DNA of 36,394 nucleotides from an uncultured Planctomyces sp. (lineage in GTDB: Bacteria; Planctomycetota; Planctomycetia; Planctomycetales; Planctomycetaceae). The notes beneath the pieces were generated by a model. It worked only from the letters and a program-made list of their open reading frames with translations. It ran no database searches and was not told the DNA's origin. The stretch covers positions 1 to 36,394 of the forward strand of contig CALGTK010000432.1 in assembly GCA_937904325.1 (NCBI GenBank), given 5' to 3'. Shown here piece after piece: positions 16,705-24,091 of the stretch (position 1 is the first letter of the stretch; each line of letters opens with the position of its first letter). A program made the translations under genes and the position numbers.

Positions 16705-17409
16705 TCACGAATCTGCAGCTTCGAGTTCTTTCAGTGACTCACGTTCCTTCTCAATCGCTTCACGGAGTGAGAGGACATCTTTTCGAGCCGCTTGAATATC
16801 CGACCGCTGTTCGGGCGTCAGATGCATCGCTCCGTAAGCGTACTGCTGAAGTTCTTTCCCAGACTTACCGGCATCGCGACCGGCCTTTTGAGCTTTGGCT
16901 TTGGTCTGTCGCTGTTCGGCCGTCGGCACATCGTTCATGCGTTTCGTAGCGACCAGTTCCAGTTGCTCCAGATCTACAATCCTCATTTCAATGACCGCTC
17001 GCCGCTCGTCAAAATTCGGTCCAGCCTTCACGGTTGCCGTTGCCGGAACGTCGTCGACGGCGGCATCAGCATCAGCCCCTGGTAAAGAAACATCTTCCGA
17101 AGGTTCGTTCTCTTCTTCCGGCGTCAGAGAATATGTTTCTTCCTTCCCGGTCGGCTCAACAATTCCCAATCCCGCGTCCTCATGCATCTCCACAGGCGAT
17201 TTTTGAGTAACTTCTACCTGTTCCGCATCCGCAACTTCGTGGCCGGGATCCGCTTCATGCCCCGGGAATTCGTCCCTCATTTCTTGAAGTGTTGAAATCT
17301 CATCAACGATCTGCGACTTGATTTCAACATGCCCCAGCTCGTCGGCCACAACCCGAAGTCGACGAGCAATCTCAACAAGACGGCTAATACTTCCGGCAAC
17401 GTCAGACAT
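16705..17409 (-). CDS. Acidic coiled-coil protein of unknown function
   Basis: I do not recognise the family. From the ATG at 17409 (MSDVAGSISRLVEIARRL) it has 234 residues; an in-frame ATG at 17433 would add 8. It has no signal peptide or membrane helix. Residues 1-45 form a predicted helix, residues 50-130 are acidic and probably disordered (EEENEPSEDVSLPGADADAAVDD), and 140-234 are charged helices with heptad-like spacing (ERRAVIEMRIVDLEQLELVATKR, then SLREAIEKERESLKELEAAD). This fits a cytoplasmic scaffold or regulator. Neighbours give no functional hint. Confidence 0.65.
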   Translation of the reverse strand: MSDVAGSISRLVEIARRLRVVADELGHVEIKSQIVDEISTLQEMRDEFPGHEADPGHEVADAEQVEVTQKSPVEMHEDAGLGIVEPTGKEETYSLTPEEENEPSEDVSLPGADADAAVDDVPATATVKAGPNFDERRAVIEMRIVDLEQLELVATKRMNDVPTAEQRQTKAKAQKAGRDAGKSGKELQQYAYGAMHLTPEQRSDIQAARKDVLSLREAIEKERESLKELEAADS

Positions 17410-18031
17410 ACAAACGCCCCGCGGTCGAACCATGAAACAAACTGGTAAATGCCATGATGTACGATGCTCGTTGAATGATGCAACTAAGACATGCCTCGCA
17501 ACCGTGTCCCGAGGAATCCTCCAATCATCAAATCGACGCTCAGTTCACGTGACACAACACGCAACGTCGACCAATGATTTTCTATGAAACGGTTCAGGCC
17601 GCTATTCCTGACGTCGCCAGCATCGCCTGCCAAATCCAAGTCGACAACCTTCTGCATGGGTACCTGTTGTGGATTGCTGATGCCCGTCGCTCGTAACTTG
17701 TCTACCCTGAACAGGCCGTGGCTTTACTCGGGGTGTCGACGGTAATCCTGATCCGGCAGGGAACATTTGACGTCGAATTTTTGTCGAGCATTGCCGCCGA
17801 AATCAGCGTAAACCAGTATCAGGCCATGACAGCGGCAACGAAGACGACCACGAACAGCTCGTTAAGAATTCGAATACTCAAAATTGACACCTTCCTGGGA
17901 ATGTCTCATTCCACGGTAAATTCCGCCCTGGCAGTAAACCTAAACCCTTGCCAATAGTCGCGGCAGTTCTGACCGGTCGCTAGCCTTTCCAACTCGACTG
18001 TCCGTTGAAAACTATCTTTGGAGACTTTCGC
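17410..18031. other. Intergenic region with one interrupted reading frame
   Basis: About 620 bases without a convincing intact gene. In one plus-strand frame an ATG at 17574 gives 40 protein-like codons (FYETVQAAIPDVASIACQIQ, then LLHGYLLWIADARRS), a TAA at 17694-17696, and then 87 more open codons to 17957 (YPEQAVALLGVSTV and onward). This could be the remains of a gene broken by one nonsense mutation, or chance. I recognise no family. Confidence 0.3.
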
Positions 18032-19288
18032 ATGCGTCACCGAATTCAGACACAAGGTCTTGCCATAATCGTCGTCGCAGTTCTTGCCGGCGTTTCTCTA
18101 CTCGTTGAACGATCCAGCACAGCTCAACCGACCACAACGCGACTTCCAGGCGCGCGAGCCGAGGTCGACGCAGCTCAATTCCCCAGTCTTCAGGCAGCCA
18201 TGGATGCGATTCCGGAAGATGGCGGAGTTGTCCGGCTTCCGGCTGGAACTTTCGAGATCACAGAGCCAATCATCGTTACTCGTGGCGATGTGTTGCTGAC
18301 AGGTGCCGGGACGGCGACGCACATTGTTAACCGAAACGAAGACGGCAAACCAGCAATCATTCTTCAACACTCCGACGGGGGCGATGTCAAAAACGACGAC
18401 CGGCTATGGCGGATCATGCTCAGTAATCTGCGAGTGACCGGCAACGAAAAAAGCGGACACGGAATTCTGGCCGTTCAGATTCAGGAGGTCTTCCTGCAGG
18501 GAGTCACCGTCAGCGAGCACGGCGGCGACGGAATCCAACTCGACCATTGCTACGAAGACCCCAGAGTCAGCGACTCCCTCATTACCTATAACAAAGGTGT
18601 TGGCCTGAACCTGTTGGGCTGTCACGACATCGTCGTCTCGTCCAACCAGTTCGAAGAAAACCAGGATGCTCTGCACTGCCTCGACGGGTTCAATCTATGC
18701 ATGACAGGAAACTGTATCGACGACCATCTCGGCGAAGGAGTCGTCATTGAAAACACGTACGGTTCCGTACTCTCCGGAAACATGATCGAAGAATGCCACG
18801 GCACTGCGGTCGTCCTTGACAGAGACTGCTACGGCATCACCATCAGCGCCAATGTCATCGCCCACAACGGAGCCGGTATCGACCTTCGAGATGCTCACGG
18901 TTGCGCAGTGTCCGCAAACACGCTGACCATTCTCAAAACAAACGCTCTACGCATCGGCCCGAACAGCGGTCGCATCACAGTGACGGGGAACAACATTTCC
19001 AACAGCTACGTTGGTGAAGACACCGTCAAACGCCGAGTCGACGATCTTGCCGCAGCCGGTATCACGCTCGACGGAACTTCCGAGCTGGCCATCGTCGGCA
19101 ACTCCTTCGCCAGTGTCAGTCCTCACGCCGTCGAACTGACCGACAACCCAAGCAAACGAATCGTCTTCTCATCGAACGTCCTGACCGACGTCTCCAGCGA
19201 ACACAGCCACCTGAAGGACTCAGTGATCACCAACCAATTGATTTCAACACCAACGGAACAGGATAACTCGACCAAAACCCGGCAATAG
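18032..19288 (+). CDS. Exported right-handed parallel beta-helix protein
   Basis: I start at the ATG at 18032, which has GGAG about 8 bases upstream, rather than a TTG 27 bases earlier. The 418-residue protein has an N-terminal signal or anchor (LAIIVVAVLAGVSLL). Residues after 45 show the pectate-lyase-like opening (FPSLQAAMDAIPEDGGVVRLPAGTFEITEPIIV), then many rungs of the form 'I..N....' (VSSNQFEEN, MTGNCIDDH, LSGNMIEEC, ISANVIAHN, VSANTLTIL, VTGNNISNS, IVGNSFASV, FSSNVLTDV). These are PbH1/NosD-type repeats. Such proteins bind or cleave polysaccharides. I see no metal-binding cluster that would prove lyase activity. Confidence 0.8.
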   Translation: MRHRIQTQGLAIIVVAVLAGVSLLVERSSTAQPTTTRLPGARAEVDAAQFPSLQAAMDAIPEDGGVVRLPAGTFEITEPIIVTRGDVLLTGAGTATHIVNRNEDGKPAIILQHSDGGDVKNDDRLWRIMLSNLRVTGNEKSGHGILAVQIQEVFLQGVTVSEHGGDGIQLDHCYEDPRVSDSLITYNKGVGLNLLGCHDIVVSSNQFEENQDALHCLDGFNLCMTGNCIDDHLGEGVVIENTYGSVLSGNMIEECHGTAVVLDRDCYGITISANVIAHNGAGIDLRDAHGCAVSANTLTILKTNALRIGPNSGRITVTGNNISNSYVGEDTVKRRVDDLAAAGITLDGTSELAIVGNSFASVSPHAVELTDNPSKRIVFSSNVLTDVSSEHSHLKDSVITNQLISTPTEQDNSTKTRQ

Positions 19289-19328
19289 TTCGTAATATAC
19301 GATACGCAAGCCGTGATGGTTCTTTGCA

Positions 19329-19607
19329 ATGTCAGACTCAAACAACGTCAGCCACTGGATTGATCTGGTTAAGTACGGCGATTCAGCCGCTGCGAATCGC
19401 ATCTGGCAGCACTATTTTGAAAGGCTGGTTCAGTCTGTTCGCCGAAGACTCCTCGGCCAGAATCGGGCGGTAACTGACGAGGAGGATATCGTTCTAAGTG
19501 TTTTCGACAGCTTTTACGCAGCGGCAGAGAAAGGACGATTTCCTGATTTGTCGGATCAGAGCGATCTCTGGCCGTTGCTGCTGCGTTCGTCCCGCCGACA
19601 GTTGTGA
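19329..19607 (+). pseudogene. Truncated ECF-type sigma factor (region 2 only)
   Basis: The 92 residues match the start of planctomycete ECF-like sigma factors: HWIDLVKYGDSAAANRIWQHYFERLVQSVRRRL, then DEEDIVLSVFDSFYAAAEKGRFPDL and DLWPLLL. Intact members have roughly 180-200 residues with a region-4 HTH. Here the frame ends at a TGA just after DLWPLLLRSSRRQL, and nothing resembling region 4 follows in any frame I checked. It could bind core polymerase but should not recognise a -35 element. The next open frame (from 19612) is unrelated, so a deletion junction near 19590-19610 is likely. Confidence 0.68.
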
Positions 19608-19611
19608 AGCG

Positions 19612-19872
19612 ATGGTCTGGCAGAAGCTGGCGATTGATCTGATGCAACTTCGCAGAGCATTCCAGCCAGTCGAGCCTCACGACGACGCACTCACGTTTGA
19701 CGCTTCTGAAGTGTCAATCACGCTGATCACGGGAGAGCAAAACGTGGTCAATATTCGATACGGCCTTGCTCAACCCGCAAGCGGCGAATCCGGGAAAAAC
19801 CAGGGCAAGCCCGCGAGTCCAAAAACCAGTGAATCGCCAGGAGTAATCACCCCGGCAACAACCTATCCTTAA
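19612..19872 (+). CDS. Short unassigned reading frame, possible C-terminal remnant
   Basis: An ATG at 19612 opens 86 codons (VWQKLAIDLMQLRRAF, then ALTFDASEVSITLITG and NVVNIRYGLAQP) with a Ser/Pro/Lys-rich tail. The middle reads like a beta-rich protein segment, but I recognise no family. It begins 5 bases after the stop of the truncated sigma factor and runs convergently toward the porin gene. It may be the 3' end of a gene whose front was deleted, a real small protein, or chance. No good SD is visible. Confidence 0.3.
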   Translation: MVWQKLAIDLMQLRRAFQPVEPHDDALTFDASEVSITLITGEQNVVNIRYGLAQPASGESGKNQGKPASPKTSESPGVITPATTYP

Positions 19873-19898
19873 AACTGGAAACCGTAGAGTCGCTCGAA

Positions 19899-21353
19899 CT
19901 AAAATGTGTACTGGAAATGGGTGTAGAAGAAGTCGGCATCAGAGTTTGTTGGCACGCCGGGAGTCGTGTCGTAGTAGCGACCGGCAAAGAAGTGCGAGTA
20001 GGCGACACGGATTTGTGTCTGTTTGTTACACTGCCAGGTGAGCTGAAAATCCAATTCCTGGCCAATTTCGCGATCTCCCGCAGTGCCTGCTGTCGCGCCT
20101 GCGAAGGGACGATTCGCGCGCGTGTAGACGATGTCGCGGTCATTCGCCAGCAGAAAATAGTGAGCCCAGATGGTGAAGGTCAGCGTCTCAGCCGGCTTGA
20201 ATTTTATCCTCGCGTTGAAGTCCTGGATGTTCTGGCGGCTGAACAAGTCCATCCACCCGAGGTAGCTGTGGACAGCCGGCGTGTAGTAGTGAAAGCCGTT
20301 GCCAGCCGTACTCGAACCGGACCCGAAGTCGTAGTACAACCAGGCTTCCGGTTTCCAGCAGACGTCTTCGAACTTTTTGCCAATGCCGCTGACCACGAAA
20401 CCGGCGTTGTGGACTGTGCCATCCGGGTTCCGGCCAAACTGATAGCCACCTTCGACTTCGTACAGCCAGCTGTCTCTGTTGCCGTACCAGCGTGAGCCGA
20501 TTGTGTCGTACTTCGCCCCGTCAGTTCCTGAGGCGTTGTCGATGTCAAAGGCAAGCCAGTACAACTCCAGTTTTTGTTCTTCGAGCGACTTGTACGTCGT
20601 GTAAATGCCGTACTGCTGCTGGTTTTGATTGGTGTTATCGAACTTTGTAAAATTAGAAGAGTTGCGAAGAACCGGCCTGGTCCAGAAGGCGTCGATGTCC
20701 CAGTCGGGATCTCGCCACATGAAACGAACGCCGTCGCGGTTTCGTCTTCGGTTGGCCCAGTTGGGAGCCTGAATCAATCGGGCGACACCCAGTGCAAACT
20801 CCTGCCGGCCAAGCCGGGCGGTCAGCGTGCCTTCGCCGTCCACCAGCAGCGCATCGACATATGCCTGATAAAGATCGAACCGGTCTACTTCGTTGCTTCG
20901 CGGAGCAAAGGTCTCGCCCACGCTGGAAGCATCGATCATTTCGACCCGTATGCCCAGGCGGTCGTTCAGCTTTCCGGTCAGCCACAACCGCACCTGGTGC
21001 AAGACGTACTCGTCATCGAGACCGGTGAGTCCGGCTCCCCGCATATTGTGTTCGTTGTGGTAGCGGACGCGGTAGCTGCCGCCGATGTCGAACGAACTGC
21101 CTTCCCAGAGCGAGATCCCCTTCGAAGGACTGGTTGACTCGGCCGGAAAACAACCTTCGCTCCGAGTTCCCGCGCAGCCATCTTGTCCATTCTCGGAACA
21201 GCCCCCGCTGCGGCACTCGTTGCAGTCCGAAGCTGAGTCCCACCATTTCAAACGCGAGGGAAAATCGTCGAGCACTGACTGAATAGGATCCTGGCCAAAC
21301 GAATTCGCCGGACTTAACAAGAGCAGACACAAGGCAGACAGAAACAGTCGCAT
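19899..21353 (-). CDS. Alginate-export-family outer-membrane porin
   Basis: The 484-residue protein has a signal peptide (MRLFLSALCLLLLSPANSFG). From about residue 88 it reads as an antiparallel beta-barrel (FDIGGSYRVRYHNEHNMRG, then LHQVRLWLTGKLNDRLGIRVEMIDA and LTARLGRQEFALGVARLI), with alternating strands to a C-terminal Phe (FFYTHFQYTF), as expected for BAM-inserted barrels. The pattern fits the alginate_exp/AlgE-like porin family. Between signal and barrel lies a short Cys-rich stretch with C44, C47, C52, C60 and C68, unusual for a porin. The solute is unknown. It converges with the short frame ending at 19872. Confidence 0.78.
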   Translation of the reverse strand: MRLFLSALCLLLLSPANSFGQDPIQSVLDDFPSRLKWWDSASDCNECRSGGCSENGQDGCAGTRSEGCFPAESTSPSKGISLWEGSSFDIGGSYRVRYHNEHNMRGAGLTGLDDEYVLHQVRLWLTGKLNDRLGIRVEMIDASSVGETFAPRSNEVDRFDLYQAYVDALLVDGEGTLTARLGRQEFALGVARLIQAPNWANRRRNRDGVRFMWRDPDWDIDAFWTRPVLRNSSNFTKFDNTNQNQQQYGIYTTYKSLEEQKLELYWLAFDIDNASGTDGAKYDTIGSRWYGNRDSWLYEVEGGYQFGRNPDGTVHNAGFVVSGIGKKFEDVCWKPEAWLYYDFGSGSSTAGNGFHYYTPAVHSYLGWMDLFSRQNIQDFNARIKFKPAETLTFTIWAHYFLLANDRDIVYTRANRPFAGATAGTAGDREIGQELDFQLTWQCNKQTQIRVAYSHFFAGRYYDTTPGVPTNSDADFFYTHFQYTF

Positions 21354-21997
21354 GGGGCATGCTTTCGAAGAAGAGAATGGAGCTTCCGAGACGGTTTCGG
21401 CAAGTTCGCAGCGAAGGTTGACTGCAAATCCCGAGGCATCGGCACGGACGGTATATTCACCCCAACCCGTTCAGGACAACGCAGAGCCGGGCAAGACTGC
21501 CGGTCACGCAGCCGTGGAAGCCTGGCAAAGATTTCCCGATTAAAGCGAACTGTTAAAGTCAATCAACCGTCGCTGAGTGCCGGTTTAGAAAGCGAATTGA
21601 GCATATGCAATCCATAAGCGATCAGTTAACAACGTTGATGTTGCGTCACCGGGTTCTGCTTAACTGACCCAGTCGGAATTACCGATAAACCTGACTCATC
21701 GATCTTGGGTGTCGTGCTGCTCTCTGCCTCTCGCTTGAACATCGACGTTTATGCTCGGACAAAGAGTAAGTGGAATGCGGAAATCAATTCTCAACTGTTG
21801 CGCAATCATTTTCTCTGCCTGCGGTTTGCTTAAAGTCGAGGACCCAGCACTCGAAAACAGCAGCACTGTCGGCTTTCGACCGTGCCATGACTGCTTCTTT
21901 ACCATACCCAGTTTCGGTTCTGAGGCCGCCACACCGGATGAAAGCTGTATCGATCACCCACTGACCAGCGAAACGCCTCAGCGACTTAAGAGCAAAG
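21354..21997. other. Intergenic between divergent genes, no convincing gene
   Basis: About 640 bases separate the porin (minus) from the carrier (plus). Open frames on both strands here (for example 21751-22122 plus and 21784-22197 minus) overlap the carrier start and have no recognisable family or good start. The region presumably carries two divergent promoters, but I could not assign -35 and -10 boxes with confidence. Confidence 0.4.
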
Positions 21998-23284
21998 ATG
22001 CTCAGCCACCGCATCAAAAAACTGCTGCGAGTACCGCCGGATCGGCAGGTCCGGACCGGGCTGTTATTTCTGTTTTCGTTCGGCATGACGGGCGCGTATG
22101 TCGGCGCTCGTTCCGACGCTGATGCTGTCTTCCTCTCGCGCATCGGCATCGAGCGGCTGCCGGCCATGATTCTGGTTTCGGCCAGCGGCGTGGCCATTGT
22201 TACAGCTCTTTACGCTCGTATTCTGGCTCGACTTTCTTTGCGGCGAGTCATCTTCACCACGCACCTTCTGCTGGCAATGGTGACGCTGGCTCTCGCTTTC
22301 ATGCTTAAAACCGACGATCGGACGATCGGAATTCCGGCGGCCCTTTATCTGCTTGCTGAACTGCGAGGAGCACTTGGCTCGATCCAGTTCGCAACGCTGC
22401 TGAACGAGCTGTTTCGCAGCGAAGCTCCAGCTCGAGTTTCTGGCGTTGCCAGTTCCGGCTCGACACTGGCCGGCGTTGTTCTGGGAGCGGCGACTGGATG
22501 GGTGGCATCCAGATTCGGAGCGATCAGTGTCCTCTACATGATCGTGGTGATGGACGCTCTGGCCGGCTTCGTTGCTCTGCGTTGCCGATATCGAGACCTG
22601 GCTTCCGGCAAACCGCCAGCCACGCCGAGCGAACACACCATCTCCGGCAAAACGCTGGACGATGATGAAATTCTCACCCCTGCTCAAATTCTCAAGCAGG
22701 TTCCACTGGCAAGGTATCTGGCTGTGCTGGTCATTCTGAAAACGATCGTCGTTCTGCTGATCGAGTTCGAATGGAAATCCAAGGCCAGCGCGTACTACTC
22801 GTCCGAAGATGATCTGGCGAGTTTCTTCGGAGTGTTCTACGCGTCCACGGCCATGCTGACAGGATGTCTGCAACTCTTTGGAACCTCGCGAGTGCTGACG
22901 CGCCTCGGCATTCAGGCCGGACTCGCGGCGTTTCCCGGTTCATTGACCGTCGTTCTTTCGGCCGTTTTCTTAGTCGTCAAACCGACGGCCATGTTCTGGT
23001 GCCTGACCGTCGCCAGAGGCTGCGACGTCCTTCGAAGAGGCCTGACTGACACCGCTCTTAACATACTGTACTGGCCACTTGGTCCGACGATGCGTCGCCA
23101 GGTAATCGCTCTGAACGGAGGCTGGGTGAAGCCACTCACCGAAGCCCTTTCAGCGATTCTTCTGATTCCACTGACTGCGACACTTTCCGGCCGCGGCCTC
23201 GCTTTTACGATTTCCGGAATCTGCATCGTCTGGCTGATCTTCATTTACCGAGGCAGAGTCACGACCGGGTCATCTGACGAATAA
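21998..23284 (+). CDS. MFS-type membrane carrier, Npt (ATP/ADP translocase)-like
   Basis: This 428-residue protein has about 11-12 hydrophobic helices. The opening FSFGMTGAYVGARSDADAVFLSRIGIERLPAMILVSASGVAIVTALYARILARLSLRRV resembles the start of Npt1/Npt2-type carriers and related MFS proteins, where an 'R/D..FLSR.G...LP' element follows helix 1. A hydrophilic central loop (about 205-240) divides the two six-helix halves. Bacterial members outside obligate parasites have unknown substrates, so nucleotide transport should not be assumed. No SD is evident at the ATG. It stands alone, followed by an inverted-repeat element that may end its transcript. Confidence 0.7.
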   Translation: MLSHRIKKLLRVPPDRQVRTGLLFLFSFGMTGAYVGARSDADAVFLSRIGIERLPAMILVSASGVAIVTALYARILARLSLRRVIFTTHLLLAMVTLALAFMLKTDDRTIGIPAALYLLAELRGALGSIQFATLLNELFRSEAPARVSGVASSGSTLAGVVLGAATGWVASRFGAISVLYMIVVMDALAGFVALRCRYRDLASGKPPATPSEHTISGKTLDDDEILTPAQILKQVPLARYLAVLVILKTIVVLLIEFEWKSKASAYYSSEDDLASFFGVFYASTAMLTGCLQLFGTSRVLTRLGIQAGLAAFPGSLTVVLSAVFLVVKPTAMFWCLTVARGCDVLRRGLTDTALNILYWPLGPTMRRQVIALNGGWVKPLTEALSAILLIPLTATLSGRGLAFTISGICIVWLIFIYRGRVTTGSSDE

Positions 23285-23339
23285 CCCGGCAGGCTTCCAA
23301 CGTTGTTCGGCATTGAAATGTCTTCACGATGACAAGTCC

Positions 23340-23397
23340 CCTCTCCCCCAAAATCGAGGTGGAAACCTGATTAAAACTCAGCAATTTGGGGGAGAGG
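23340..23397. repeat. Inverted repeat CCTCTCCCCCAAA, intergenic element 1
   Basis: Perfect 13-base arms at 23340-23352 and 23385-23397 with a 32-base spacer. It begins 56 bases after the carrier gene's stop. The arms share the CCTCTCCCCC core with the next element, which marks a repeat family rather than a simple terminator. A T-rich stretch (ATTCTTCTT) follows, so termination is possible. Confidence 0.7.
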
Positions 23398-23456
23398 ATT
23401 CTTCTTGATCCTCACGGTGTCCACCAGTCTTGGGCTATCGCACCCCCTCACCCCAG

Positions 23457-23515
23457 CCCTCTCCCCCGCTGGCCAGTCTCACTCCAAAGTTGACACTGTT
23501 CGGCGGGGGAGAGGG
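23457..23515. repeat. Inverted repeat CCCTCTCCCCCGC, intergenic element 2
   Basis: Perfect 13-base arms at 23457-23469 and 23503-23515, preceded by ACCCCCTCACCCCAG. CCCTCACCCC...CCCTCTCCC intergenic palindromes are widespread in GC-rich bacterial genomes. It lies 60 bases from element 1 and shares its core. The function is unknown. Confidence 0.7.
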
Positions 23516-23856
23516 GGGCTTTCATGCTCCACAACGCAAAACCATGATTTGAGCCGAGCGCCTTTGATGAACTTCCCTCATCGGCAAACACGATACCTTC
23601 CACCAGCTCCGACGAATCGGCTCGCGAATGTGAAGCGAACTCTCCTCTTAACATTCTTCTCTGCCGCGCCACAACCCGACCACTCAACACGTAACTCACT
23701 ACTAAAACTCAACTTACCGCCAATCCATCACCCCCCAAAACAGCCGCCCAAAACTTCACCGATTCTTAACACAAACCTCGCGAGTTACTCGCGACAGGAC
23801 GTGATCCTTCCCGCCGATGAAATGGGAGCAACCTTTTAACTCGGTGGTAGGAACCT
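23516..23856. other. Intergenic, C-rich low-complexity stretch, no gene seen
   Basis: About 340 bases between the repeat pair and the small membrane peptide. The plus strand is C/A rich (for example around 23715-23760, ATCACCCCCCAAAACAGCC), so the open frames look compositional. A small palindrome CTCGCGAGTTACTCGCGA lies near 23778-23795. I see no recognisable coding region. Confidence 0.4.
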
Positions 23857-24021
23857 ATGAGCACTGACCTCTGTCACGACGACACCACAGCAGCGACATT
23901 CGGAGACACGATTGCCGAGCGAATCGCTACGGCAGAACGCGACGCTCAGGCAGCAATGCCGACGCTCGTGCTGCTTGTCCCTTGTCTGCTCGCTGGTATC
24001 TGGCTGCTCGTTTCCAACTGA
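23857..24021 (+). CDS. 54-residue single-pass membrane peptide
   Basis: An ATG at 23857 with TAGGAA just upstream opens 54 codons. The first 33 residues are polar and helical (FGDTIAERIATAERDAQAAM). The rest is one membrane helix (PTLVLLVPCLLAGIWLLVSN) ending at the stop. This layout resembles a tail-anchored small protein. It lies 70 bases before the PhoX-like gene and may share its transcript. I recognise no family, and the gene call rests on the coherent helix and SD only. Confidence 0.5.
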   Translation: MSTDLCHDDTTAATFGDTIAERIATAERDAQAAMPTLVLLVPCLLAGIWLLVSN

Positions 24022-24091
24022 GAAACTCTGCCCGGCAATTCCTTCAGAGTCCCGTCTTATCCGACGCTTTGAGACATAAGGTCTGCTCATC

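Noticed and set aside
20204-20554. Open frames on both strands across the alginate-type porin gene
   Set aside because: They are low-complexity shadows of the beta-barrel coding sequence.
21784-22197. 137-codon minus-strand frame overlapping the start of the carrier gene
   Set aside because: I considered a transposase remnant but found no DDE or HTH motif, and it is antisense to a clear membrane protein.
23405-23839. 144-codon plus-strand frame
   Set aside because: It reads through the inverted-repeat element and C-rich filler, and its composition explains the lack of stops.
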